The position numbers and the translations under genes were made by a program. 64,000 nt of DNA from Sphingomonas citri. Lineage in GTDB: Bacteria; Pseudomonadota; Alphaproteobacteria; Sphingomonadales; Sphingomonadaceae. Position 1 is the first letter of the stretch. Every line of letters starts with the position of its first letter. Under the pieces are notes generated by a model. It was not told where the DNA came from. It was given only the letters and a program-made list of their open reading frames with translations, and searched no databases. Shown here piece after piece: positions 43,873-53,402 of this stretch. Location: assembly GCF_019429485.1 (NCBI RefSeq), contig NZ_JAHXZN010000004.1, positions 62,001-126,000 on the forward strand, written 5' to 3'.

Positions 43873-45513
43873 ATGTCAAACCGAGTCGTGCGGCGGCGCA
43901 CCAGAGCGGGTCGCGGTGACGCCGCGACGAGTCGCGCGGGGATCGAGCGCGCGCTCGCGGCGGGCGACGTGCCGCGCGCCGCCGCGCTGGCCGAGGCCGC
44001 GCTCGCCGCGGGCGCGAGCGACCCGATGATCCTCAACCTCGCCGCGTGGCGGCGGGAGGAGGCGGGCGACTTTGGCGGCGCGCACGCGCTGCTGCGCCGC
44101 GCGCTCGCGCTGGCACCGGGCGACGTGATGATCGCGGGCTCGATCGGCGCGGTGCTGCGCAAGGAGGGCCGGTTTGACGAAGCGCTGGCGGTGCTCGACC
44201 GCGTCGTCGCCGCCGAGCCGCGTCACGCCGCCGCCTGGCTCGAGCGCGGCTACACGCTCGACTCGCTCAAGCGCGAGGACGAGGCGGGCGTGAGCTATCG
44301 CCGTGCGCTCGCGCTCGACTCGACCCTGGCGCCCGCCTACGGCCGCCTCGCCGACACCGCGGCGCGGCGCGGTCGCGCCGAGGAGGCACGCGACCAGGCC
44401 GCGCGCGCGCTCGCGCTCGACCCGTACGAGCCCGCCGCGTCGGCCGCGCTCGCCACCGTCGCGATCGAGGCGCGCGACGGTGCCGCGGCCGAGGCGCGGC
44501 TGCGGCCGCTGGTCGCGCGCGTCGGCGGCGACGATCGCACGCGCACGCTGACGCTGCTCGGCGACGCGCTCGACCGCCAGGACCGCACCGAGGCGGCCTT
44601 CGACTGCTACCGCGCCGCGCAGGCGAACTTCCGCGAGGTCTATCGCGCCGCGCTCGAGCCCGGGCCGGAGCGCCCATCGCACCGCGCCTTCATCGAGCGG
44701 ATCGCGGCGCAGCTCGACGCACCGCGCGCGCCCGCTCCTGGCGGTGACGTGCCCGGTGCCGCGGCGACCCATGTCTTCCTGCTGGGCTACCCGCGCTCGG
44801 GCACGACGCTGGTCGAGAACGTCTTGGCGAGCGCGCCCGGCGTCACCGCGCTGGAGGAGCGCGAGACGTTGGCTGGCACCGACGGCGTGCTGGTGCAGAA
44901 CGACGGCGCCATGCCCGACCTCGCCGCGCTCGACCCCGCGCTGCGCGACCGGCTGCGCGCCGATTACTGGCGGCGCGTGGCGGCGCTGGGCGCGGCGACG
45001 GCCGGCACGTTCGTCGACATGAATCCGCTCAACGGCGCCAAGCTGCCGATCATCGCCGCGCTGTTTCCGCGGGCTCGCGTGCTGGTGATGCGGCGCGACC
45101 CGCGCGACGTGGTGCTGAGCTGTTACCGCATCAACTTCACCCCCAGCCCCGCGGCCTGGTGCTTCAGTGACCTGGAGGAGACCGCGCGCCACTATGACGC
45201 TTTGATGACGCTGACCGAGCGCGCGCGCGCAACGCTGCCGCTCGCCTTCCACGAGGTGCGCTACGATCGCCTGGTGACCGACTTCGCGCCGACAGTCCGT
45301 GCCATGGCGGATTTCATCGGCCTGCCCTGGACCGACGACTTCGAACGCTTCGACCGCACCGCGCAGGCCCGCGGCGTGCGGACCGCGAGCGCCACCCAGG
45401 TACGCCGCGGCCTGTTCGACGGCCGCGGGCAGTGGCGTCGCTACGCCGACCAGCTCGCCCCGGTGCTGCCGATCCTTCGGCCCTGGGTCGAGCGGTTCGG
45501 CTTCGCGGATTGA
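43873..45513 (+). CDS. TPR-containing sulfotransferase
   Basis: The 546-residue protein has about six TPR units (residues 20-255) and a C-terminal sulfotransferase domain with 5' phosphosulfate loop LGYPRSGTTLVEN (304-316) and 3' phosphate motif RRDPRDVVLSCYR. Related TPR-sulfotransferases resemble protein-tyrosine sulfotransferases, and the target may be a protein or surface molecule. ATG 43873 follows GGAGCG; an upstream ATG at 43834 is less likely. Confidence 0.9.
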   Translation: MSNRVVRRRTRAGRGDAATSRAGIERALAAGDVPRAAALAEAALAAGASDPMILNLAAWRREEAGDFGGAHALLRRALALAPGDVMIAGSIGAVLRKEGRFDEALAVLDRVVAAEPRHAAAWLERGYTLDSLKREDEAGVSYRRALALDSTLAPAYGRLADTAARRGRAEEARDQAARALALDPYEPAASAALATVAIEARDGAAAEARLRPLVARVGGDDRTRTLTLLGDALDRQDRTEAAFDCYRAAQANFREVYRAALEPGPERPSHRAFIERIAAQLDAPRAPAPGGDVPGAAATHVFLLGYPRSGTTLVENVLASAPGVTALEERETLAGTDGVLVQNDGAMPDLAALDPALRDRLRADYWRRVAALGAATAGTFVDMNPLNGAKLPIIAALFPRARVLVMRRDPRDVVLSCYRINFTPSPAAWCFSDLEETARHYDALMTLTERARATLPLAFHEVRYDRLVTDFAPTVRAMADFIGLPWTDDFERFDRTAQARGVRTASATQVRRGLFDGRGQWRRYADQLAPVLPILRPWVERFGFAD

Positions 45514-45591
45514 GCGCCTCTGCGCGGTAGGGGTTGGATTAACCGCCGACCCGTGTTGCCGCTCTCCCACGCACACCCTAGGTAACGGGCG

Positions 45592-47649
45592 ATGACGCTC
45601 ACTCCCCCGGTCGCCGCGACGCGCGCGCATTCCTTCACGCGCCACGGCGTCACCGTCGAGGACCCGTACGCCTGGCTCAAGGATCCGAACTATCCGGAGG
45701 TCACCGACCCCGACGTGCTCGCCTATCTCGAGGCCGAGAACGCTTATTTCGAGGCGCAGATGGCGCCGCACCAGGCGCTGGTCGACCGGCTCTACGAGGA
45801 GATGAAGGCGCGCATCAAGGAGGACGAGTCGAGCGTCCCGCAGAAGGACGGCGATTACCTCTACTGGACCGCCTTCGAGACCGGCGGCCAGTATCGCTTA
45901 TGGTGGCGCAAGCCCGTCGCCGGCGGCGCGGACGAACTGCTGCTCGACGAGCCCGCGCTGGCCGAGGGCAAGGAATATTTCCGCCTCGGCGCCTTCGCCA
46001 TCTCGAACGACGCGACGAAGCTCGCCTACGCGATCGACGACAATGGATCTGAGCGGTTCACGATCCACGTCAAGGATCTGACCAGCGGCGCGCTGCTGCC
46101 CGACACGATCCCCGGCATGCTCTCCGACATCGTGTGGAGCGCCGACGACAGCGGCTTCCTCTACGGACTCGCCAACAAGGAGTGGCGCACCGACAACGCG
46201 CGCTTCCACCGGCTCGGCACCGACCCGAGCGAGGACGTCGAGCTCTACCACGAGGACGACGAGGGCTATCGCGTCGCGGTGGGTGAGACGAGCGATCGTC
46301 GCTGGATCGTGATCTCGACCGGCGACCATGTCACCAGCGAGGTGCGGCTGCTCCCCGCGGCCGATCCGTTCGCCGCACCGATCCTGGTCGCGCCGCGGCA
46401 GGAAGGACGCGAGTATGACGTCGACACGCACGGCGACACGCTCTTCATCCACACCAACGACACCGACCCGATGTGGCGCCTCGTCACCGCGCCGATCACC
46501 GCGCCGGGCGAGTGGACCGAGCGGATCGCGCCGAGCCCGCACTTCTACATGACCGGGGTCGATTGCTTCCGCGATTATCTCGTCGTCGAGGGGCGCGAGG
46601 ACGGGCTCGACCAGATCGAGATCCATTCCTACGATCCCGCCGCCGCGCCGCGCCGCATCGCCTTCCCCGAGGCGAGCTACACCGCGGGGATCGGCGACAA
46701 TCCCGAATATGACACGCAGGTGCTGCGGCTCGGCTACGAGTCGATGGTCACGCCGGGAACGGTCTACGACTATGACGTCGCGAGCGGCGCGCTCACCGTG
46801 CTCAAGGTGCAGGAGATCCCCTCGGGCTATGACGGCGCGCGCTACGCCACCGAGCGGCTCAAGATCACCGCGCGCGACGGCACCGAGGTGCCCGTCTCGA
46901 TCGTCTATCCGCGCGACTTCCCGCGCGACGGCTCGCGTCCGCTGTTCCTCTACGCCTACGGCGCCTACGGCCACGCCATCCCGCCGGGCTTCTCGACCGG
47001 GCGGCTGTCGCTGCTCGACCGCGGTTTCGCTTATGCCATCGCGCATATCCGCGGCGGCGACGATCTCGGCCAGCAATGGTATCACGACGGCAAGCTCGAG
47101 AAGCGCGCCAACACCTTCACCGATTTCGTCGACGTCGCGCGCGGGCTGATCGCGGGCGGGTGGACCAGCGCGGGCCGGATCGCGGTGGCGGGGCGCTCGG
47201 CCGGCGGCGAGCTGATGGGCGCGGTGGTCAACTCCGACCCCGAATTGTGGGGCGCGGTGATCGCCGACGTGCCGTTCGTCGACGTGCTCAACACGATGCT
47301 CGACGAGACGCTGCCGCTCACCCCGGGCGAGTGGCCCGAGTGGGGCAATCCGATCGAGGACGCGGCCGCCTTCCACCTGATCCGCGGCTACAGCCCGTAC
47401 GACAATGTCCATGCCCAGGCCTATCCGCCCTTGTTCATCTCGGGCGGGCTCAACGACCCGCGCGTGACCTATTGGGAGCCGGCCAAATGGGCCGCCAAGC
47501 TGCGCGCCACCAAGACTGACGACAACCTGCTGCTGCTCAAGACCAACATGGGCGCGGGCCACGGCGGCAAGTCGGGTCGGTTCGAGAGCCTGCGCGAGGC
47601 CGCCGAGGAACATGCCTTCGTGCTGTGGCAGCTGGGGGTCGAGTCATGA
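45592..47649 (+). CDS. ptrB: Oligopeptidase B (S9 family)
   Basis: The 685-residue product has an N-terminal beta-propeller and a C-terminal hydrolase domain with S536 (AGRSAGGE), D622 (GGLNDPRVTYWEP) and H657 (GAGHGGKSGRF), all in the order and spacing of oligopeptidase B. It trims short peptides after Lys or Arg in the cytoplasm. No signal peptide is seen. Confidence 0.93.
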   Translation: MTLTPPVAATRAHSFTRHGVTVEDPYAWLKDPNYPEVTDPDVLAYLEAENAYFEAQMAPHQALVDRLYEEMKARIKEDESSVPQKDGDYLYWTAFETGGQYRLWWRKPVAGGADELLLDEPALAEGKEYFRLGAFAISNDATKLAYAIDDNGSERFTIHVKDLTSGALLPDTIPGMLSDIVWSADDSGFLYGLANKEWRTDNARFHRLGTDPSEDVELYHEDDEGYRVAVGETSDRRWIVISTGDHVTSEVRLLPAADPFAAPILVAPRQEGREYDVDTHGDTLFIHTNDTDPMWRLVTAPITAPGEWTERIAPSPHFYMTGVDCFRDYLVVEGREDGLDQIEIHSYDPAAAPRRIAFPEASYTAGIGDNPEYDTQVLRLGYESMVTPGTVYDYDVASGALTVLKVQEIPSGYDGARYATERLKITARDGTEVPVSIVYPRDFPRDGSRPLFLYAYGAYGHAIPPGFSTGRLSLLDRGFAYAIAHIRGGDDLGQQWYHDGKLEKRANTFTDFVDVARGLIAGGWTSAGRIAVAGRSAGGELMGAVVNSDPELWGAVIADVPFVDVLNTMLDETLPLTPGEWPEWGNPIEDAAAFHLIRGYSPYDNVHAQAYPPLFISGGLNDPRVTYWEPAKWAAKLRATKTDDNLLLLKTNMGAGHGGKSGRFESLREAAEEHAFVLWQLGVES

Positions 47650-47671
47650 GGCGTGACCGGCATCTCGCCGC

Positions 47672-48235
47672 GTGACGATCGAGGCGATCGTCGAGCAATA
47701 TGGGCTGGCGGCGGTGTTCGCCGGCGCCGCGCTGGAGGGCGAGGCCGCGGTGATCGCGGGCGGGCTGCTGGCGCATCAGGACATGTTCCCGCTCGCCGGC
47801 GCGATGGCGGCCGCGGCGGCGGGCTCGTTCACCGCCGACCAGGCCTATTTCTACGCCGGCCGGCGCTTCCGCGACCATCGCTGGGTCGCCGCCGCGCGCG
47901 AGCGCCCCGCTTTCGCCAAGGCGATGGCGGCGCTGGAGCGCCACCCGATCGGCTTCATCTTCGTCTTTCGCTTCCTCTACGGGCTGCGCACGATCAGCCC
48001 GATCGCGATCGGCACCGCCGGGATCCGCCCGCGGCTGTACGCCGCGGTCAACGCGGTGTCGGCGATCCTCTGGGCGATCACCTTCACCACGATCGGCTAT
48101 GCCTTCGGCGACACGTTCGAGGCGGCGGTCGGGCGCCTGCGGCACGACTCGCGTCTGTGGTGGCTGGCGGGCAGCGTGGTCGCCGCGGGCTTCGCGTTCG
48201 CGCTGATCTACCGCATCAGGAGTCGCCGGACATGA
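47672..48235 (+). CDS. DedA-family membrane protein
   Basis: A 187-residue membrane protein with the DedA (SNARE-associated) pattern: EGEAAVIAGGLLA, FYAGRRFRDH and FRFLYGLRTISPIAIG, where the Arg/Glu residues are needed for lipid or undecaprenyl-phosphate flipping. It is GTG-started and ends overlapping the thioesterase gene by four bases. Confidence 0.88.
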   Translation: MTIEAIVEQYGLAAVFAGAALEGEAAVIAGGLLAHQDMFPLAGAMAAAAAGSFTADQAYFYAGRRFRDHRWVAAARERPAFAKAMAALERHPIGFIFVFRFLYGLRTISPIAIGTAGIRPRLYAAVNAVSAILWAITFTTIGYAFGDTFEAAVGRLRHDSRLWWLAGSVVAAGFAFALIYRIRSRRT

Positions 48236-48624
48236 CGCCGTTCCGCCGTGAGGTCACCGCCCAGCCCGAGGACATCGACGAGCTCGGCCACGTCAACAAT
48301 GCGGTGTGGGTGCGCTGGATCCAGGACCTGGCGGTGGCGCATTGGGCTGCGGTGGCGCCGCCGGACCAGCAGGCGGCGCACGTGTGGGTCGTGACCCGCC
48401 ACGAGATCGACTATCGCGGCAACGTCGTCGCGGGCGAGACGGTGACGGGCGAGACCTGGGTGCCCGGCGCCCCGCGCGGGGCGCGCTTCGACCGCCACTT
48501 CCGCTTCCTCGGCAGCGACGGCCGCGTCCGCGTCGAGGGGGTGACGACCTGGGCGCTGCTCGACCGCGCGACCGGGCGGCTGCTCCGCATCCGGCCCGAG
48601 ATCGCCGCGCCGTTCGTGGGCTGA
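48232..48624 (+). CDS. Hot-dog fold acyl-CoA thioesterase
   Basis: A 130-residue 4HBT-type protein with the active-site pattern DELGHVNNAVWVRWIQD at residues about 15-31. Such enzymes hydrolyse acyl-CoA or aryl-CoA thioesters. It is coupled to the DedA gene (ATGA overlap), perhaps by chance of operon packing. Substrate not predicted. Confidence 0.88.
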   Translation: MTPFRREVTAQPEDIDELGHVNNAVWVRWIQDLAVAHWAAVAPPDQQAAHVWVVTRHEIDYRGNVVAGETVTGETWVPGAPRGARFDRHFRFLGSDGRVRVEGVTTWALLDRATGRLLRIRPEIAAPFVG

Positions 48625-48630
48625 CGGCCA

Positions 48631-48778
48631 AATCCTCTCCCGCAAGGGGAGGTGGCAGGCCGCAGGCCTGACGGAGGGGTGTCGCGAGACGTAGTCGTCG
48701 CTGGTCTCATTACCCGCGACACCCCTCCGTCGCGCTGCGCGCGCCACCCCTTTTTGCAGGGGAGGATCTTCTCTTCCG
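48631..48778. repeat. Palindromic repeat, family A
   Basis: A 148-bp copy with ends AATCCTCTCC and GGGGAGGATC, inner GACGGAGGGGTGTCGCG with CGCGACACCCCTCCGTC, and an AGGCCGCAGGCCT arm. It separates the thioesterase and HD-GYP genes, which point the same way. Confidence 0.8.
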
Positions 48779-48853
48779 CTAAACTCAAATTAACGCCGCA
48801 GCGTCATACCCCTGAACAACGGATTCGCCGGGAACAGGGGGGCTGGTCGGGCG

Positions 48854-50119
48854 GTGCTGGTGACGATCAAGACGAGCGCGGCGCGGCCCGGGATGTACGT
48901 CCACGCGGTCGAGGGCGGCTGGATGGCGAGTCCGTTCTGGCGCAAGCACCTCGTGCTCGCCAGCGCGCGTGACGTCGCCAAGCTGGTCGAGGCCGGCATC
49001 GGCGAGATCGTGATCGACACCGACAAAGGCGTCGGCCCGCTCGCGCCCGCGTCGGCGCCGCTCTCCGTCGCGGCAGCGGTCGAGACTGCCGCCCCAGCGG
49101 TGACGGTGACGTCGACCGCGCCGCCACCCCGCACGCGCCGCCGTGCCGCCAGCGAACTCGACCGCGCCCGCGCGGTGGTGGAGCAGTCGCGCGCGGCGAT
49201 GCTGCGCATGTTCGCCGACGCGCGCATGGGTCACGCGATCGACCATCGCGCGCTCGCCCCCTTGGTCGACTCGATCACCGAGTCGGTCGCGCGTGACCAG
49301 CGCGCGCTGCTCACCGTCACGCGGCTGCGCAGCAAGGACGAATATACCTGGCTCCACTCGGTCGCGGTCGGCGCGCTGCTGATCGGCTTCGCGCGCCACC
49401 TCGGCCTGCCTGAGGAGGAGGCGAGCGACCTCGGACTCGCCGGGCTGCTCCACGACATCGGCAAGATGGCGGTGCCGAGCGCGGTATTGGAGAAGACCGG
49501 CAGCCTCGATCCCGCCGAGCTGGCGGTGGTGCGGCACCATCCCGAGAAGGGCCACGCGCTGCTGCTCGGCGGCGACGTGCCCGACGTGGTGCGCGACGTC
49601 TGCCTGCATCACCACGAGCGGGTCGACGGGCGCGGCTATCCCTTCGGCCTCATGGGCGAGCGGCTCAGCCTCGCGGCGCGGATGAGCGCGGTGTGCGACG
49701 TGTACGACGCGGTCACCTCGCAGCGCCCGTACAAGCGCCCCTGGGCGCCGGGCGATGCGCTGGCACGGATGCAGTCGTGGCACGGCCATTTCGACCCGGA
49801 GCTGCTCGCCGCGTTCATCGATCATATCGGCATCCACCCGCCGGGCGCGCTGGTGCGGCTGCGCTCGAACCGGCTCGCGTTGGTGCTGGGCACCGGAGTC
49901 GACGACCCGACCGCGCCGCCGGTGCGCGCCTTCTTCGACATCCCGACCCAGGCGCGGCTGCCGCTGACCGACGTCGCGACCGACGCGGCGGGCGACCCGA
50001 TCCTGGGCAGCGAGCGCGGCGCCTATTGGTTCGGCATGTCGTGGGATCGGATGCGCACCGCGGTGCTCACCGCCAACAGCAACGACGCGTCGCCGTCCGC
50101 GCGCGCGGTCGGGGCCTGA
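48854..50119 (+). CDS. HD-GYP cyclic di-GMP phosphodiesterase
   Basis: The 421-residue protein has an N-terminal DUF3391 domain (KTSAARPGMYVHAVEGGWM) and an HD-GYP domain with LLHDIGKM and HHERVDGRGYP, so the metal and GYP residues are intact. It should hydrolyse cyclic di-GMP. The start is GTG. It is followed four bases later by a GGDEF gene, giving opposed activities in one operon. Confidence 0.92.
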   Translation: MLVTIKTSAARPGMYVHAVEGGWMASPFWRKHLVLASARDVAKLVEAGIGEIVIDTDKGVGPLAPASAPLSVAAAVETAAPAVTVTSTAPPPRTRRRAASELDRARAVVEQSRAAMLRMFADARMGHAIDHRALAPLVDSITESVARDQRALLTVTRLRSKDEYTWLHSVAVGALLIGFARHLGLPEEEASDLGLAGLLHDIGKMAVPSAVLEKTGSLDPAELAVVRHHPEKGHALLLGGDVPDVVRDVCLHHHERVDGRGYPFGLMGERLSLAARMSAVCDVYDAVTSQRPYKRPWAPGDALARMQSWHGHFDPELLAAFIDHIGIHPPGALVRLRSNRLALVLGTGVDDPTAPPVRAFFDIPTQARLPLTDVATDAAGDPILGSERGAYWFGMSWDRMRTAVLTANSNDASPSARAVGA

Positions 50120-50123
50120 GGCG

Positions 50124-51203
50124 ATGGCCACCCGCCCCCATCCCACCCCGGCGCCCACGCCCGCACCGCTGCGCCGCATGCTCGACTGGCTCTCGCCCGC
50201 GCGCCGGGCGCAGCGCATCGACGAGCGGCTCGCCGCTCGGCGCCGGCTGTTCGACTCGATCGGCGAGCTGCTGTTCGCCAGCCGGCTCGCGCCCTCGCCG
50301 CGCAACTACGGGTTGGTTCATTCCTATCTGTCGGGCGAGGACGTCGCCACCAGCGTCGCGGTGGCCGAGGCGCTGCGCGCCACGGGAACGCTGAGCGAGG
50401 CCGCGGCGGCTCGGATCGCCGACGGGCAGGAGACGACCGAACTCGGCCCCGACACGCTCGCGCGGATCGCGGAGACGCTGGAGGCGCGCATCGGCGAGTG
50501 CCTCGGCGCCGCCGGCCAGTCGCGCCGCACCGCCGAGCAGTTCGGCAGCGCGATCGAGGGCGAGGCGGCGCGGCTGGCCGAGGATCCGGCGGCCACGATC
50601 GCGCGCATCGCCGCGCTGACCCGCGACGCCGTCACCGCGACGCGGCTGGCCGAGGCACAGCTCGAGCGCACGCGGCGCGAGGCCGACTCGCTGCGCCGCG
50701 ACCTTCGCCAGGCGCGCCGAGCCGCCGAGCGCGACCATCTCACCGGCCTGCCCAACCGCCGCGCGCTGGAGGCGGCGCTGCGCGCGCTCGACGCCGGCGA
50801 CACGCCGGCGACGGTGGCGCTGTGCGACATCGACGACTTCAAGCAGGTCAACGACCGCTTCGGCCATGCCGCGGGCGATCGCGTGCTGCGCTTCGTCGCC
50901 GGCTTCCTCGAACGCGAGCTGGGCGGTGACGTGCTGGTGGCGCGCCACGGCGGCGAGGAGTTCGCCTGCCTGTTCCGCCGCGCCGACGCGCGCGCCGCGA
51001 TGGCGCGACTCGACGCCGCACGCGAGCGGCTGTCGGCGCGCTCGCTGGTCAACCAGGAGACCGGGCTGGCGTTCGACCGGGTCACCTTCTCGGCGGGCGT
51101 GGCGCCGCTGGGCGAGGACGGGGGCGCCGCCGCGCTGGCGGAGGCCGATCTCGCGCTGTACGCAGCGAAGCACGCGGGAAAGAACCGCGTTTGCGCAGGC
51201 TAG
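50124..51203 (+). CDS. Diguanylate cyclase (GGDEF)
   Basis: The 359-residue cytoplasmic protein has a helical N-terminal region, a coiled coil before DHLTGLPNRRALEAAL, and the active-site motif HGGEEF. The RxxD inhibitory site five residues before is replaced by GGD, so product inhibition is probably absent. It makes cyclic di-GMP and is paired with the HD-GYP enzyme upstream. Confidence 0.92.
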   Translation: MATRPHPTPAPTPAPLRRMLDWLSPARRAQRIDERLAARRRLFDSIGELLFASRLAPSPRNYGLVHSYLSGEDVATSVAVAEALRATGTLSEAAAARIADGQETTELGPDTLARIAETLEARIGECLGAAGQSRRTAEQFGSAIEGEAARLAEDPAATIARIAALTRDAVTATRLAEAQLERTRREADSLRRDLRQARRAAERDHLTGLPNRRALEAALRALDAGDTPATVALCDIDDFKQVNDRFGHAAGDRVLRFVAGFLERELGGDVLVARHGGEEFACLFRRADARAAMARLDAARERLSARSLVNQETGLAFDRVTFSAGVAPLGEDGGAAALAEADLALYAAKHAGKNRVCAG

Positions 51204-51221
51204 GCGGCGAGGTTCGATGGG

Positions 51222-51238
51222 CGAGCGGTTCTCGCTCG
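51222..51238 (+). terminator. Small hairpin after the GGDEF gene
   Basis: CGAGCG and CGCTCG arms around GTTCT, 19 bp past the GGDEF stop. It is short and lacks a T-run, so this is a weak call. The rest of the 275-bp gap before the chemoreceptor-like gene shows nothing recognisable. Confidence 0.35.
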
Positions 51239-51478
51239 TTCACGAGCAGATCGTCGTGGAGTGCTCTCATGCCGGCCTTGCGCCGGGCGCGATGAGAGCG
51301 TCAGAACACGCTCTTCATCTTTCGTCATCCGGGGCGTGACCTGGGGTTCTTTGCCCCGCGCGCCGAGAGCGTTGTGGTCGCGGAGCCATGGATTCCGGCG
51401 CGAGGCCCCGCACGAGAGGACCAGTCGATGCCATCCCGATCTAGGATGCGCCGCCCCCCGCTTCCCTCGACTCTCCCG

Positions 51479-52861
51479 TCATCCCTGGTTCTCATACGCC
51501 AGCTGGAGCACGCCCCAGTGCGCGCCGTCGACGCTGATCGAGGCGATCACCTGCTTGAGCAGCACCACCCCGCCGCCGGCGAGCGGCCGGCGATAGGCCT
51601 TGAGGCAGAAAGGCTGGGTGATCTTCACCTGCACGGCGGTGTCGGGGAAATGAAAGAACACTCCCGCGCGCGAATATTCGCTGTTCCACTTGCGATCGCC
51701 GGGGCGCTGCGGCAGCGAGCGCTCGGGCATCGCCACCGCGCCGAAGCAATTGCGATCGGTGAAGCTCATCCCGAAGAAGCCCGGCAGCGCGCGCGCTGAT
51801 TCCTGATGCGGCCGCGCCAACGCGGTGATCAGCGCCATCGCCGGATGCGTGAACAGCGCCGGGTCGGTATCGGCCACCGGTTCGTAGCGCTCGCTCAGGA
51901 TCGCCTCGCGGCTGATCTCGCCCGTGCTGGCAGCGCGCGCGAGCCCCGCCGAGACCTGGCGCGCCGCTTCCAGCGCGAAGCGGATATAGGGTCGGTCGGG
52001 CATGTCGGCGTCGCTCTCGGCGAGCCGCTGGAGCAGGTCGTTGGTGTCGTCGCTCACGCTCGTCACCCGGTCGGAGAGGCGGTGCAGCCCCTGCGCATTG
52101 TCCGATGAGGTGCGCGCCAGCTCGCCGAGTCCTTCCTCGACCTCGCCGACCGCGTCGACCATCGAGCCGATCCGGTCGGCGACGCCCTCGCTCGAGCGGG
52201 TCAGCCCGTCCATCAGCCCGCGCAGCCGCGCCACCAGCGCCTCGATGTCGCGGGTGCCGCGATGCGCCGAGCGCGCGGTGGCGACGCCCGCGTCGACCTT
52301 TCCCAGCATCGCGTCGGCCTGGGTGGTCAGCGTGTCGATCGAGCCGGTGATCCGCGCCGTCGCCAGCGCGGTCTCGGAGGCGAGCTTCTTGACCTCGCCC
52401 GCCACCACCGCGAAGCCGCGCCCCGCCTCGCCCGCGCGTGCCGCCTCGATCGTGGCGTTGAGCGCGAGCAGGTTGGTCTGCTTGGCGATCGCGTCGATCG
52501 TCGCGGTGACGCGCGCGACCTCCTCGAGCGCGGCGGTGAAGCCGCCGATGCTCTCGTGGATGCGGCTGACCTGGGTGATCAGCTCGACCACGTCGCTGGT
52601 CGCCGCCTCGACCTGGACGTGCGAGTCGGCCAGGACAGAGTGCGCGCCCGCGGTATGCTCGCGCGCGCTGCGCGCCGCGGCGGCGACCTCGTCGACGTCG
52701 TCGGCCAGTCGGCCGGTCTGTCGTCCGATCTGCTCGATCGTGCTCGCCTGGGCGGTGACCCGGGTGGAGAGCTCCGCGATATCGGCCTGCAGGTCGAGCG
52801 TGCGCAGCCCCAGCTCGCCCGATCGACGGGCCGCCTCAGCAATCGTCTGATCCAGCGTCAA
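51479..52861 (-). CDS. Soluble methyl-accepting chemotaxis-like protein
   Basis: The 460-residue protein has no membrane segment. Residues about 1-290 are a long coiled-coil signalling domain with the conserved tip [40 protein letters not shown]. The C-terminal 150 residues look like a sensory domain ([20 protein letters not shown]). The order, signalling first and sensor last, is less common. It may report to a CheA/CheW array; no che genes are near. Confidence 0.88.
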   Translation of the reverse strand: MTLDQTIAEAARRSGELGLRTLDLQADIAELSTRVTAQASTIEQIGRQTGRLADDVDEVAAAARSAREHTAGAHSVLADSHVQVEAATSDVVELITQVSRIHESIGGFTAALEEVARVTATIDAIAKQTNLLALNATIEAARAGEAGRGFAVVAGEVKKLASETALATARITGSIDTLTTQADAMLGKVDAGVATARSAHRGTRDIEALVARLRGLMDGLTRSSEGVADRIGSMVDAVGEVEEGLGELARTSSDNAQGLHRLSDRVTSVSDDTNDLLQRLAESDADMPDRPYIRFALEAARQVSAGLARAASTGEISREAILSERYEPVADTDPALFTHPAMALITALARPHQESARALPGFFGMSFTDRNCFGAVAMPERSLPQRPGDRKWNSEYSRAGVFFHFPDTAVQVKITQPFCLKAYRRPLAGGGVVLLKQVIASISVDGAHWGVLQLAYENQG

Positions 52862-52987
52862 CGCGATAGTCCTCCCACCCTCGTCGCTGGCTAACAGCTT
52901 GGAGTTAACGGGTTTCTACCAAAGTCCTCCGGTCGGCGCCGCAGCCGCGCTTGACCGGACCGCCCCCCTCCGCTGCACTGGCCGGCG

Positions 52988-53395
52988 ATGACCCAAGATC
53001 TGATCCGCCAGCTCGACCTCCGACCCCATCCGGAAGGCGGCCATTATCGCGAGACGCTGCGACTGCCGCCCGGCCCCGACGGGCGTTCGCGCATTACCGC
53101 GATCCTGTTCCTGCTCGGCGAGGGGGAGCGGTCGCGCTGGCACCGCGTCGACGCCGCCGAACTGTGGCTGTGGCACGCCGGCGCGGCGCTCACGCTGACG
53201 ATCGCGGACGAGCCGCCGCTGCGGCTCGGCGCCGACGTCGCCGCGGGCGAGCGGCCGCAGGCACTGGTGCCCGCCGGGGCGTGGCAGGCCGCGTCGGCGG
53301 CGCAGGGCTGGGCGCTGGTGAGCTGCGTGGTCGCGCCCGGCTTCGACTTCGCGGGCTTCGAGCTCGCCCCGCCGGACTGGCAGCCGCGCGGCTGA
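52988..53395 (+). CDS. DUF985 cupin protein
   Basis: A 135-residue protein of the DUF985 cupin family: LDLRPHPEGGHYRETLR, SRWHRVDAAELWLWHAG and LVSCVVAPGFDFAGFEL. The histidines in GGHY and WHRV could bind a metal or sugar. The biological role is unknown. It is convergent with the phosphatase gene that ends 7 bp away. Confidence 0.88.
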   Translation: MTQDLIRQLDLRPHPEGGHYRETLRLPPGPDGRSRITAILFLLGEGERSRWHRVDAAELWLWHAGAALTLTIADEPPLRLGADVAAGERPQALVPAGAWQAASAAQGWALVSCVVAPGFDFAGFELAPPDWQPRG

Positions 53396-53402
53396 GCTGC
53401 GG

